NCBI GenBank assembly: GCA_032158295.1
Contig: CM063244.1
Coordinates: forward strand, 10,320,376-10,384,375
Direction of reading: 5' to 3'
Length of the DNA stretch: 64,000 nucleotides
Origin: Pycnopodia helianthoides
Taxonomy: Eukaryota; Echinodermata; Asteroidea; Forcipulatida; Asteriidae
Both the position numbers and the translations under genes were made by a program. Positions 22,701 to 37,700 of this stretch are shown one piece after another. The notes beneath the pieces are model-generated. The model had not been told where the DNA came from, searched no databases, and was given only the letters and a program-made list of their open reading frames with translations. How positions within the stretch are numbered: the first letter of the stretch is position 1; the number at the start of each line of letters is the position of its first letter.

Positions 22701-25700
22701 GGGATTCGAGCCCACGACCTCTGCCTTTCTAGAGCAGATGTCTTACCACTAGACCACCGAGATTTCCCGATAGCTAGAGGCAGTTCGAGTCCCATATTTT
22801 AGCAGCGGGTACTGCAACAATTTAATAGATGTTAAATTTGCATTGGGGATACAGAATATTATTTGGTTTTACCAATACACCATATGTGTAAAGCACTGTA
22901 TACTCAGTTTTTCACCCCCCCCCCCCCGAGTTCTGTGAACAAAATTCACTGTATCCCTTTGTCCTGAACTGACTTGAAGGGACAGGGCTCGGGAAAGTAC
23001 TGAGTACACAGTGCTTTAAACACATCGGTGTATAGGTAAAACCAAATATCATTCTTGATCCCCGATCCAAATTTATCTTGACTTTAACAATGCTATTTTC
23101 TTGACTCTTGTCAAGTGAATCTAGGCATTTTTTCCCTTTGAACTTTGTCTTTAAACATTAAAATCCAAGCAGTTTTACCTTATATCTAGATCCGTAGGTG
23201 AGATCCAACTCGGTCTCCTTAGGGGCAAACGACATCCCTGGAGCTTTAGTCATCATTTTACAATACACAGCCTCGTTGGGCTGCACACGGATGACCAACT
23301 CATTGCGTTTACAGTCGCCGGAGAATATGTCCCCTGGGACATCCCTGAACTGGATTCGAACCTCTGCCTTGCGTTCGTTGAGTGCTTTACCACATTTCAG
23401 GATGAAAGGAACACCTGCAGAAATGAGTTGATAACAAATATTTATTCATCCATTTAAAATTCTGAAGAAGTCGGCCCATTTAGTCATAGAAACTCGAATA
23501 CACCACAGGCTCCCGACAGAAAAATGTGCTGATATAGTTTCATCATGGTGCTAGCCACACAAAAAATAATATTAACAACAGAAGTGAAATGTATTGAAAT
23601 AGTTCTTGAACACTTCAAAGATGGCACAGAACAAATTCTATGTTGGAACAGATTCTGCTCCAAAGGCATGGAAATGCATAAAATGCATGGTCGCCATGGC
23701 AGACTTCATCTGATATCAAGCACCAAATATACAGCTTTCACCGTGTATTGGTGGAATTAATCAACCAACCCATAAATATCTTGGGGCCAAATTTTGCTTA
23801 CCAATTTTCTGCTAAGAAACTAAGCAGGAAACCAGTCAAAGACAATGCTGTGTGTGATGTTATTTGGCCGGTTACCTTATTCTGTGAGTAAAGTTTTTTT
23901 TGTGCTTAGCTACTTTTTGTGCTTAAACAGCTCTATGAAATTAGGCCCAGATGCTAATCATACCCTTCCCATAACCCATGGTGTATTTTCTACGTTGGGC
24001 CTTACCGTCCCATCTCTCATTGTTGATTTTGAAGACTGCAGCAGCAAACGTTGGCGTGACGGAACCACGGGGCACTGTGGGGTCGTCCAGGTAACCCTCT
24101 TTACCTTCTCCTTCTCCATCCGGGTTACCAATGTACTGTCCAAGGACCATCTCATCTAGGTTTAGGGGTTGAATGCATTTACTCACTTTCACCTGCATCA
24201 AGGGAGTAACACGTAACAAGAGTCATACCAGGAGAATTAGGTAGCATGAGTCATGACAGGAGAATTAGGTAGCATGAGTCATGACAGGAGAATTAGGTAG
24301 CATGAGTCATGACAGGAAAAATGTGTAACACAAATCATGCCAGGGCGTAACATTAACACAACTCATGCCAGGGAGTAACATGTAATGAGAGTCAGGCCAG
24401 AGAGTGACGTATAGACCACACTTATACTTTGTAATGAAAGAGTGTGTCCCTTGATGTAAGAGAGTAAAATGCAATGGCTGTGCGTAACACTAAACAGTAA
24501 TGCGAAACACCAGAGAGAGTAATGCACAGCACCAGAGAATATCATTGAAAGCCTGGGGTATGATTGGAAAAGTAACATGTAACACCAGGGCTAAATATCA
24601 CAGAGATACCTAACTACATTAAAAGAAGCTAAGCACAACAAGGGTATGCTTACCAGCCAACATACCATGTCATATGTACAATATGTGACTGTTGTCCTGC
24701 TCGTTTTCGCTAACATAAAATGCAGAAGGGGAGCTTGAAATGAAAAAGGGGAACACTTTACACCAGAACACCAGAAAGTAACATTATACACTAGAACACA
24801 TGTAATGAATGAGTCTTATTATTGCAACATGTGACACCAGATGGCAACATGTGACACCAGAGGGTAACATGTGACACCAGAGGGTAACATGTGACATCAG
24901 AGGTTAACATGTGACGCCGGTTGGTAAAGTGACACTGAAGGGTAACATGTGACACCGGTTGGTAAAGTGATACTGAAGGGTAACATGTGACACCGGTTGG
25001 TAAAGTGACACTGAAGGGTAACATGTGACACCGGTTGGTAAAGTGACACTGAAGGGTAACATGTGACACCGGTTGGTAAAGTGACACTGAAGGGTAACAT
25101 GTGACACCGGTTGGTAAAGTGACACTGAAGGGTAACATGTGACACCGGTTGGTAAAGTGACACTGAAGGGTAACATGTGACACCGGTTGGTAAAGTGACA
25201 CTGAAGGGTAACATGTGACACCGGTTGGTAAAGTGACACTGAAGGGTAACATATGTAAGAGGGCAACATGTGACACAGGAGGGTAACAAATGACACCAGA
25301 GGGTAACATGTGACACAGGAGGGTAACATGCCACAATATGGCCAAAAGTAGTTCTACCTTTTCATCTCGCATATCATCTGCACCAGCACTGGTTGGCTTC
25401 TCCATGGCAACCAATGTTAAAATCTGGAACAGATGATTCTGCATCACATCCCTGTATATACAAACAAAAAGCAAACACTTAACCCATTTTGTTTCTGTTT
25501 CGTAGTGAGAAACCCACATAAAAGAAGTTGATATCACATAGAAAATAAATAATAATAGAACGGGATACCAGCTAAATTGCCGTGTAGTGTTAAACAGTAT
25601 ACACATATAGACTGGCAATGAGGTCACTAGAGCTCGTCTATCCCCCCTCGGGTCTGTGAGTGACCAGACAAGGGAATAGGTCCCTTCTTCTGGTCACTCC

Positions 25701-28700
25701 GGGCCCGAGGGGGATAGACGAGCTCTAGTGTCCAAATCATGACAGTCCATATGTGTTTTATAATACAACTCGGTCCATAATATGAAATAAGAAAAGTAAC
25801 TACACCGTGATCCGATCCAGACGCCACCATTTTTCATATTAAAATAAGCCTGGCAAACCTCTTGAGGGCGCTGTAACCAGTCAAAAATTTTAAGTCTATT
25901 GCCCGCTCCGGGAACTATTTCCCACAAATTACGCGCGTGCGATGTCTAGTTCATGGTTGCGCAAATCTCATGCACTAGCCTATAATAGTTCACCCCATGT
26001 GACCGTGTTTCAGCCAACCAGAATACAGAACTAGCAACAGGTGTTCTATATTGAGTGTCTGTACCTTCTAGAAATATTTTTATCGGCAGACTGAACCTTT
26101 AGGTTATAGGAAAATTTACATTTTCCTCCTCAATTTCCTCCTCAGTCTAGCCTTCTCCATACCTATTTTGGATCTCTTTTGTGTGTAAATTCTTATTGAA
26201 CTTGTGGAGAGAAAAAAAATAAATAAAAATAATAACCATTAATGGTTCCCTCCTAATCACCAAACACTTCCTGCTGAACAGCTTTGGGAAATCCGAGTCC
26301 AAACAGGTTACCTGGCACTGTGCCAAGTATGTTATACAATGGTGCCCCAAGTTAAAGAAATTAATAAAAGACAAAAAACATTTAATCATGTTGAAAATGC
26401 ATAATTCTAACTCCTACGAATACGATTGTATTTTGTTTTGTTGATCTCTTCCAGAAGTTACAAAATTCAAAATTTTACCTGATGATTCCAAATTGATCAA
26501 AGTAACCTCCACGGCCCCCCGTTCCAATCGGTTCCTTGAACGTAATGACCACACTAGCGATACTGTCACGATTCCACACTGGCCCAAATAACCGGTTCCC
26601 AAATCTATAAAAAGTGAAAGGGGAAAATGGAACAATGCAAATTGAGAAAATAATAAGACTGTGTCGGGATTGAGTGACTTTAGCTAATGCCGTGCATGCT
26701 CAAGCTAGCAGCAACCAGGACAATAGACCCTTCCCATGAAATATGTAAATTGCACGTTGCTCGTACGCACTAACACTACTGGTGGGCAAAATGAGGGCAC
26801 ATCATGCCTTTTTATGGGCTGATGGTGGCGTGACGCATCTGCGTTTGTACATCTGCGTTTGTACATCTGCGTTTGTACATCTGCGTTTGTACATCTGTGT
26901 TTGTACATCTGCGTTTGTACATCTGCCCAGTACACAACTCTATAGCATTTGCCAACCAATAGTGTCTGTACGCATGAGTGAATGTAATTAGCATTAATCA
27001 CGGTAGGGCTTATTTGGCAGAGGTAAAAAATCTAAGCCAATGTAAGTTTTTAAGAAAAGTGACAAATAAATCAATCAATCAACCCCAACACTGCTCCCAA
27101 ACCCTCCACAATCCTCCAAGAGGGTTTCTGATTTTGAAGAATTATTATGGTGCTGCAGGCCCCCAAAACACGTTTATCTAACTTTGGTACTGCATGCCCA
27201 AATCACATTTTACTTATCTAACTATGGTACTGCATGCCCAATTAACGATTGATTTTCTAATTATGGTACTACAGTGCAAAATAGCAATTGCATATCTAAT
27301 GATCCTGCAGGTCCAAATAACAATTGCTTATCCAATTATGGTGCTACAGGCCCAAACAAGAAATACTTGTATAATTAAGGTAACCGCAGACCCAAATAAC
27401 ATTTGCTTCATTAAAATTTGTCTAATTACCCAAGTCCAATATTTGGGTGTTGAATTTAATACCACAGAGTGGAATATTTTTGAGAATTTGGCAAAAAGAC
27501 ACACTGGGGCTTGAGTTAACAACATGGTGCACATCTACGAACTAAATTTGTAAAAAGAATTTAGGTTCCATCAACCTTAAATTCTTTCTTCCAATGTTCA
27601 TCCAAGCAAGGTTGTAATGTAAGCACTAAAATAGCTGTTCTTTTTATCAATAATGTATAACTACAATGTAATACAAATCTGTATGATAATTACATGCTTT
27701 CCAGTGTCTGTTATGGATTTAAATTGTGTGTATTGACCAGTAACTTTTCAAAAATAGATAACACTTTCATTGCTATTATAATTTTACAATTGTGTGTGAT
27801 AAAAATCCCTAACCGTTGCATGTTTTGTTTGGTTCTGTTGAACGATGGACTGCACTACTAAACTGATCATGCATTTGGGCGTTGAACCCTCCATCAATTT
27901 TTACATGGGATCAAGCACACCACCATAATCAGGAATCCAGCAGTTTGGGTGTCGAGTTACCATACGGTGTTGTGTTTTGCTAGAGTGAGGAAGGATCCTG
28001 GTGAATCACTCCAAGGAGTTTGGGTTAAACTGCTTACTACACTTGCAGACCAACACATAATTTGTATATCGACATCTCCACCCAGCAAAGCCTGAAGTCC
28101 CAGCCATTTTAAAAAAGGAACATTACAGAATTGGTTTTTGCTAACGAAACAGTTGCTGGCAGTGTAAGCACTTTATGTAATCCACCATATACATAAACTG
28201 ACAAACCTGTAGAAGTTTGAGATCGATCGGCGATCTGGGTCACGAAAAAAGAGTGAAAAACCGATTACACATTTGCATGAAATCATATAGATTCAACAAA
28301 TGAATAAAACGCTCACTGAGCGATAAACTCCAATCGGAAAATTAGTTTATTCATTTCTCAAATATGGCATTTCAGACAGAAATATTTCAAGGGATGTTTT
28401 CTACTATCATCATTAGACCGTGTAAGTTTTATGTAAATCTGTGATCAAAAAGTATAATTTACAAGTTTTTTTCTTACCAATTCTGTAATGTTCCTTTAAG
28501 GTTCATATAGCTCCATTCCACCTACCTTAGAATCATGATATTCTGCACCATCTCCTTTCCCAAGTAGTGATCGATACGGTACAGCTGATCCTCGGTGAAC
28601 AGCGCCCCCAGGTGATTTGATAGCTCGTTAGACGATTCTAAGTCACGCCCAAAGGGCTTCTCGACAATCACTCGGGACCAGCCTCTGGATATGATGGGAA

Positions 28701-31700
28701 ATGTGACAGCCCAGTTAGATTGATTTGTTTTCTTCTTATAGGGTTAATACAAGGGTTAATGTGGTGTACCGCGGCCGAGCAGTCAAGCGCACTGGACTCA
28801 AGCTCTGGTGTTTCTGATAGGTAGATTGTAATTATAACTTGGTTGTGCCATTTTTGGGGGTCAAGATTTCCCCCTTGTGTTATGACTGCGTAAGTGCGCA
28901 TTTTAGGCAGCATGTGCACGCTGAGACATACACCATATCTTTACGTGCAATTTGCGTATCAGCCGCAAATCAAACCTATCGGCCCGCTATTTGCGCGCAT
29001 TGGCCTGATAGGCTAGCTTGTGCATGGGGAGAACTTTTATCTAGCAGGCAATCACATCGGCTCTAAAGTGGTGGGATGGGAGGTGGAGGTGGGGGGGGGG
29101 GTAACCAGCAACTACTTTAATACAAATCGATACTGGCATGTGCACCAAAGTTTTCACTAATACTTTGGGGGAGAGGGGTGTCTTACAAAGTAGTACTCTC
29201 TGTGCAGCCTCGATGAACTGACATTCTCTATAGACCAATCAACTATTGGTAATTTGCACAGCCCTGTACCACTCTTATCTACCACCACTGGGATGCATCA
29301 ATTTATGCTCGCATACATGAAGACTTCAGGGTTTAGCTTGCGTCATGTTGCCGTTTTTGTGTATTTGCGTCAATATCATTGGTTGGAGATGCCTGAAAGG
29401 AATGCTGGGTTGATTTGCGTCCCAGAAAACACTGGTACACAGGCAGTCTGAAAAGAATTGTTCCAAAGGTACATTGACTTACTTAGGTGACATGCAATGT
29501 GTCTTGATGTGCTTGGTCACATCCTTGAAAACGCTCGGTGGCAGAGCAAGGTAGAAAACTCGGTTTGCCCTCTCATTTTTCTCCAGTCCAGTCAACACCT
29601 CGTTGAGATGTTCAAAGGCCGAGTCGTCTGTGTAGGAGCCCTTGACGTAGCGGTTAGCCGCAAAAAATGTATCCAGTTTTTCCTCTTCACCAGGTTTCAG
29701 CTAGGATAGTAATAATATAATAATAACTAGACTTTATATAGCGCATTTTACAATAAAGTTTCAATGCGCTTTACGTTAGTGTCTTGGTCATTGGGCCGAT
29801 AACTTCCTGTAATCTTTCTCAGCTCCTTGGGGAGTTAACAGCCCTGGGCTGCCGAGGTGCTTCCGAAGGGTTTTTCTAACACATTATCAACCTCTACCCT
29901 CGCAGGTACCCATTTTATATACCCCTGGGTGAAGAGTAAATTAGAGTAAAGCATCTTGCTCAAGGACAAAAGTGTCATGATCAGGAATCAAACCCACACA
30001 CAGATGATTTAACCACCAGAACTTGAATACGATACTCTAAACCACTGGGCCATGACACACACTAGGTCTAGGATAGCAAGAATAGGTCTAGGATAGCGAG
30101 ATTAATTCATAGCAGAATACAAAACTTATTCCAGTCTCCTCAAGATGACTATAGGGGTAGTTCTGTCCAAAATACTGCTGTGTGAAAAAATATGCCACCA
30201 AATGAAAATAAGCAAATATCAAAAGTGAGACCACCTAATTGCAAATGTAATAAGCTCACAGTTGTTTGTATTGTGTTTCTGATAAAACCAGAGCATCGGA
30301 TAAGGGACTTTTCAACAACAACAACAAATGGACGTATCAAAGCCGTACAGGGAAAAACTTATACAGTGCCGACTGATTTTACGAGTGGAACACTCTTGCC
30401 ACAGTTGCTGCAAGAGCAGCAGGACTAGTCCAGAAATAGTCAACCACAGCAATAGTCCTTGGCAAATTGCACAATAGTATACAAATATTGGATACACGTG
30501 AGTGCACTGTCGCCGAATACAATCACGAGGTGAAATCTGGACTGTTCCATTTCACAAGGTGAATCCAAGTAAAGTTGGAAAGCCAGATTTCACTGAGTGA
30601 TTAATTCTGCGACAATGCACAAATGAAATGCATTTAATATTCCGTGGGGACGGTATATAATTTTGTTCAAATGTACCTTCAGGAAAGGCTTGGTTCTGCT
30701 CTTGATATCTGAGATAGCCAGAACCGATCTGGCAAAGCCGACAAACAGAGTCCGTTTTGGAAGGAGCCCATCCTTGTACAGCCACCTAAGACACATGAAA
30801 AGGAAACACCATTTTCGTAAGTCAATTTTGCAGAGGACACACTGCTTTGCCATACTTTTTATATTAAACCCTCCTACTGTCTGACCATTCAATATCATCC
30901 ACTGTGGTTTTGAATGATAGATGCACTATACCAGCCTGCAATATGATTTCATGTGTTGAATGCACTGTACATAGTCAAATCTCCTAGCTACTGTCTGACC
31001 ATTCAATATTGTCCACTGAGGTTTTGAATGATAGTGCACTACGCCAGCCTGTAATATGATGTCATGTGTTGAATGCATCTACACAGTACACAGTCAACCC
31101 TCCTACTCTCTGATTGTTCAACATCACCCACTGCCGTTTTGAAAGAAAGATGCACTATGCCAACCTGCAACATAGTATATCATGTGTTGAATGCATCCAC
31201 ACTGAGTTCTGTGCACAGTTGCTCCACCGTACACAAACATGTATGCGGCTGAATGGTTCCGAACAGTTGGTCAGCTGACTTGTGAATGTTGAGTTGTGAA
31301 TGAGAGTTTTACAATAACTGTCAGTGAAACCTTGTGGAGTGTCATGGCTAACAGCCGTCTAATGCTAATGCTCATGTGTTAACAGAGTCTGGGTTCAGGT
31401 CCAGCGTGTGGCACTTAAATGTCCATGAACGGAACACTCAACCGTGAATTCCTTTCCCTTTGGATGGATTTCCCTATCGGCAAAAGCGTTCAAAAGATTT
31501 TGGCCATACAATGAGAGTTGTCCCAGGCTTCTAATATTGCTTGTTCCTAAAAAAAATACTTACCATAATGTCGGGTAAATTTTCTTCTTCGCAAGATCAC
31601 CCTGAAAAACAAATTGAAAATGAATTTGTTTTTGTACAACAATGATGTGTTATATAACGCTTAGAGGACAATTAGAATCAATGTCAAGAAAGTATTTTCA

Positions 31701-34700
31701 GAGTAAACTAAAATGAGTGTAAGTTGTCCCTCATATATCATAGTTGTTCATATTAGGACATTTATCTGTTGGAGTCTATGATCTAAGATCAGAACTCAAA
31801 ACCAGTGATTACTGGTGATTACGCTAATATAATTTGGGAGGTTAATCATCCTTCCTTGCAGCTGAAAAGCTGAACTGCGAAGGACGCACCTACATGTGTA
31901 CAATGTGGTCGAGCCGAAGACATGAAAAGGTGCCTTTGGCCACCAGCCACATCGACCCAGATTCTTATTTAAATTGATTAATAACTTTTGGCGAGTCTAT
32001 GTAAAATGAATAAATTTCAGTCGATATTGATCACCAATGAACTCATCACAAGAATCATTGTTGTACATTTTGGGGAATTAAAAAGTTGTGCTAAAAAGTC
32101 TCTCTTAACTTTGTTTGCTTTTGTTATTGAATCCGGCTCAAAACCAAATTCCTGAACTCGAGTGCGGTGGGGACACAAAGTTTAGCAAATGAATACAGAT
32201 GTTCGATTTACGCATCAGAGTATTTGGGTTTCCCTTCTGAACCTAAGAATACTACTCACTGAGGCACCAAGGATGATGAAGATATGGAGGTCATCACCAC
32301 ACTTTTCATTCATCGTCCCCTGGATGATGTTCAAGCCCTCCTGGCGACTCTGAAGGTGAAGGAGAGAAACGAAGGTTAAAATACTTAAGTTGGTGATGTG
32401 CGCAACATCGTAAAATGAAAAAATATAAATGTGCACAGATCTGCACAATATAAAGATGGTCATGGAGGAAAACTGGAATGCTTTTTTTCCCCCAGAGAAA
32501 CGAGTAAGACATGTAGTTTTGATCTTGCGAGTCTAAAACCCTACGTTTGAAAAAAGTAAGAAAACATTTAAGGGATTTAAAAAAAAAACTATTTCCTCAT
32601 GACTGACTGACCTTAAACTTCCACGGTTTGATTTCGTGTGTAGGTTGGGTCACATAAAGTAAGGATGCTGGTCTTTGACAATTACCAATGCTTTCCGCAT
32701 TCTTTAACACACGGACTGATCATGAATGAATCTTCCAGTTCACATTTAACACAATTAGCCCTATCGAAGCACTTGTAAAGCTGCCAACACATGTGTTGCT
32801 GCATCATCATGCATTGTATAAGTAGCACATTGCAAAAAAAAAGACCCACGTGTCGGACATGCTCGTGTTGGCCTCGTGATAGACAGTTGCTATGGCCGGC
32901 AGGCCTTAATGGCTTGGCTCTCTTACCATTCAACAAAAATTCTAACAAGTCAGCCCCTGAAAGAGACAATTATTTTTTATCTTCCAGTACGCGCTAATCA
33001 TCCAATCAGATGCTCAAACCGGAGTGTGATTCAAGCGATAACCTACTCCCAGTTTTTATATTGCACTCTGTGTATTGAGAGTGTCAATGCGTCACGCTCC
33101 GCATATGGTCAGTGCAAAAATTACATTCTAAACTTTGCGCGTGCATGCAGTTCGTCATGAAATAACGCTCTGAAATTTTAAACTTTGCGAGACTAACATT
33201 CAAGAAAATGGTTATCAGGATTGCTTATGAAGTTGTTGTTGAAGTTATTTGTTTCTTTGTTTCTTTATGAGGTTAGTTGACTTTATACTAGGCTGGAAGA
33301 TAAATTCGTTACCACATGCGCGCTTGTGGAATATGGAAAAATATAGCGCGTCTGCGTCCCATACCCAACGAGGCCGAAGGCAGAGTTGGAATGGGACACA
33401 GACGCGCTATATTTTTCCGTATTCCACTCCCGCTTGAGTGATAACTTATAATATCGCACATTTCCTATTATTGCTTATTGTGGCATTGGTACGGTCAACA
33501 CTCTCCACTTGCAGAGCAACTTGTAGCACCAAATTTCTGTGCTAAGCTGTTAAGCGATAAGAAAGTACATAATGTAAGATTTGTTTCAAGATTCTGTCAT
33601 GCCACACCATGTAGCACATCATGCAAAAACCTTTCAGTGGTCATAACATTGTACATTGTCTGCTACCATCTAAAACCCATCAAACCCTCCAAATCAACAG
33701 CTCGTGTCTGCTTCTGCACGAACACACTTACTTTCAGAGGGAGAGTCATTTCTCACAAAGTTTCATACTATCAGTAGCTCTCAGGTGCTCCTTACCAAGT
33801 CAGGTTTTATGGTAATGTATTTCTTCAGTAATTACAAAAAGTATCTCCCTCCTTTAATTTGGTGAATACTGCCCAGAGGATTACATGCTTGACAGGGGCG
33901 CTGTAAGCTCCTAATGATGTGGTAATAAGCAGCACCTTAAAGTTGCACCCTTAATTGTCACCATACATCATGCCATAACGGTAACATGCAATTAGGTCAT
34001 CCATCCCATTGTTGTCTTAGCGGTAAAACAAGGGAAGCAATGAAAGCGCACGGCTTTACGTACGTGTGGTGGACAGGACGGGCCAATGAGCAATCTTCTT
34101 ATTAACTCTACAGGGTACATGCGCGTGAAGTACACATGCCTGCAGTACAAGCAAAGAGTCCTGATTGCAAATGCGAAACATGCTTACGTAATGTTTATTC
34201 TAACCATCCCCATCCCATTAAACTCCACCTTCATGTTGTTGTATGATTCTGTGGGATAACAATTTATCTGCAGATCTACAGTGTGAATTAAATTAAACAT
34301 CAACTAAAATGTGTACGTCATGCATGGGGTGAACACAATGTGACACAAGCATTTTATACTGCATTGAAAACACACTACACAAGTCAAAATACAGCCTCAA
34401 TGTCTCTACCTATGAGATAGACCTTTCTATTGTTGATCAACAAACCCCCACTGATTGGCAAGGCCGGCCGAATGTTAGCAAAACATTTAATCCTGTTAAC
34501 AGTTGTTGTGACCAAATTCAACATTTCTGCAACTTTTCAATAATGGTTGGTTGCTTTGTTTCCAACAAATTCAGCACTGTTTTGGAATACTTACGTAACA
34601 AAATACAAACTGTGGCTAACTGTTTTCGCTTTGCCTTTATGGGTTCCCAGTTTTTCAACCTTGGTTGGCAAAAACTCCTCTGTGACGTTGCAATAGAAAG

Positions 34701-37700
34701 GTCTATAGAAGTATCACGATTACACAGGATAACTGAAGAGTAAATCGTCCTCTTTAATTCCTCTCATCTTACAGGAAATGCAGGCAAGATTACTGAAGAC
34801 TTGAGAGAGTTCAACAACATCCACAATGAAGAGAGAGAGAGAGATAGAGAGAGTTGAATAAAAACATCCACTACATGTATAATATTCACTTAGTGTCTCA
34901 GGAAGTCACAGAAGAGACCACCATTTACATACAGTTCACGGTAACTGGAAGAGATAAATCAACACCAATCAACAACAGTCAACAACAATCTACCTATATA
35001 CTATGATTCCACAATGCACTTGTCTCCATGAAAAGTCGTAACAAGAGATTACTGAACACATTGAGAGAGTGTGAACAACATCCACTAATTATTCCTCTAA
35101 TCTTTACAGGGTGAGTCACGGTGCAGTTCACAGTATTTAAGAAAGCATCTCAACCAATCCACTACAATTCCACTCGTCTTCCACGGAAAGTCATTGAGAA
35201 TGCTCTGACAATATCCACTAAAAGTCCTCTTTTCTTGTCTCAGCACCAGTCCCGTGTCTCATGCTCTCCATCCATACACTGCAGACTGGAATACCCTTTC
35301 CTAGCAGTTTACACGTACCGGTACTATATACAGTCAGCATCAGATCCTGTTTATGTCATAGGGTATTCACCTAAACTCAAATAACCACAGCCCTCCATGG
35401 ACCTCCTGCACTCCATCAGGTTCCTGTCTGCTACTTAGCCAAGGTGTCCTGAGCAATAAAAACCACATGTGTCCCCAGATGATGCGCAAAGTGTGTCTGT
35501 TCCATGGATTTTATGCAAACTCATCAGCGTGGTGAATACATGCGGTGACAATTCTGCCGAGTGCTCTAATTATAACATTTTTAATTGTACCGATGCCATT
35601 AAAGTGCAAGAAAATAAAAGGGGGGATGCAATATTTACCTTTCAATTGGTGTTAAATTTTATCAGTTCACTGTGCACACAAATAAAATTGAATCTGTGAA
35701 CTGTACACAACAGGAAAATAATGGCTTTATATACATTTCTGCATAGTTACTTATCTAATTTTAGACTAGATTTGACCCAATTTTGCTCTCTTTTTTTGTC
35801 CCACTGATTACTTGTATTATAATTTATGAAGTGTGCATAATTTTATAGCCGGTGAATTTTTATAGGGAGAATGCTTTTTTATCTGTGTACATATAAAAAT
35901 ATATTTTTATTAACATATTTTAATGGATTTTATTACCTTGTATTTATCGGGTAGCTAAATGCCTGAGGGTAACACTGATTTAATTCACTTTTTTAGTTCC
36001 TGTCATCAGTTAGTGTCTCTTGTATTGTATGTTTTCTTGTTGTTGTATGTTGTTTGAATGATGACAAATAAATAAAAATAATAATAATAAAATAAATCAC
36101 TGTACTCAATAAAAAAGACTGCAGTGTACAGTCATGGAGGATGGATCGAGCTGTGTCATGTCTGAGCGGTTTAAAGAGCATCAGATTCAAAATCTGGTGA
36201 TTAAGTCATCGGGGTGTGGGTTTGAATCCCTGTCATGACACTTGTGTCCTTGAGCAAGATGCTTAAATACTATAATTGCTTCTCTTCACCCAGAGGTATA
36301 AATGGGTACCTGCAAGGGTAGAGGTTGATATTGTGTTTTGAAAAAGCCTTCAGAGTACCACAGCAGCCCAGGCTTTATACTCCGCAGGGATCTTAGAATG
36401 ATTAAAGGAATGTTAATGGCTCAATGACTAGTGCACTAATGTAAAGCGCGTTGATACGTTATTGTAAAATGCGCTGTAAAAGAACTAGTTATTATTATTA
36501 TTACTATTATTATCCATGGTACAATGTACTTCAATTATGAACATAAATGTATACAGCATCGGATTCAAAATCTGGTGGTTAAGGATTATCAGGTGTGGGT
36601 TTGAATCCCTGTCCTGACACTTGTGTCCTTAGAGCAAGATGCTTTTATACTAAATTGCTTCTCTTCACTAAGGGGTACATCGTAATGTACATCGTAATGT
36701 TAGACGGCTGAATGGTTTGAACATTCTGCTTGCGTGTAAATTGAGCGGTCTAGTGCACTGGACTCAAGTTCTGGTGTTGCCAGAGTGTGGGTTCGAGTTC
36801 CGGTCATGGCATAATATGTATCCTTTAAGCAAAAAATGAAAGGTAATCCAGTCACAGAAAGAAGGAGGGCCCAATTCCATAGAGCTGCTTAAAGCACAAA
36901 AAGTAGCTCAGTACAAGACAGATCAATACTTACCAAAACATGGTAACCACAGACAAAACACCATGTACCATCTGTGACTGGTATCCTGCTCATTTTTGCT
37001 TAGCAGAAAATAGATAAGCAGACAATGTGCACAGGGCTCAATTTCAAGACTCTACAATAAGCACTTAAGGTAGCAGAAAAATATGCATTTACCATTAAGC
37101 GATTTTCATACATGTAGGTGCATAATTCACATTGATAAGCATTATTTGTTTATACAGCTAGCACAAAAATGGTAAATGGTGAATGATGGAAGTATAGACC
37201 ATGTGACCTGTGACATCACATGTTTACAAAAAAAGCCACAGAGCCCGGACTTCCTGCAGGCAGTATTTGTGCAAGCATCTCAATGGAAGAAAATATTAAA
37301 CCAGATACTTTATGGCGATTGCACCATCTGATTTTTGTCAACGTTTGATATGAAAAAGGGCCACATCTCAAAACTTGTTCAGCTGTTACTTTTATAACTC
37401 TTGACTTTATGGGGAAATTCCTCTAAGACCAGTGCAGTATATTGCCTGCCCGAAAGGCCCTAGAATGTAGAATGTCACTCTTTTTGTAAAAAAAATTTAC
37501 ATGGTCAATAACTAAGGCAGTGCATAATTCTGAAGGTATGCAGAGCATTGAAACCGGATCCAGGTTTAGGCCTTGACAAAATGAAAATGTCATTTCCTAT
37601 TGGAAGGAATTTGCAAGGCCTAGTGTCTTAACAAGGGCATACTGCAGTGCATATGAGACCCTCCCCTCCCCTCCCACCTGCCAGAACAACTGCATCAGGT

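Noticed and set aside
24791..25627. 278-codon minus-strand ORF and its overlapping 141- and 145-codon shadows
   Set aside because: The 5' part is G6PD exon 8; the remainder is the 38-bp minisatellite translated through an intron donor, open in every frame because of the repeat. Not a separate gene.
26705..27001. ORFs with repeated [16 protein letters not shown] units on the minus strand
   Set aside because: Translation of the 14-bp minisatellite in more than one frame.
36145..36240. Possible tRNA-Leu(CAA) gene
   Set aside because: The head folds reasonably, but it is followed by a SINE body and tail repeated elsewhere in the window.
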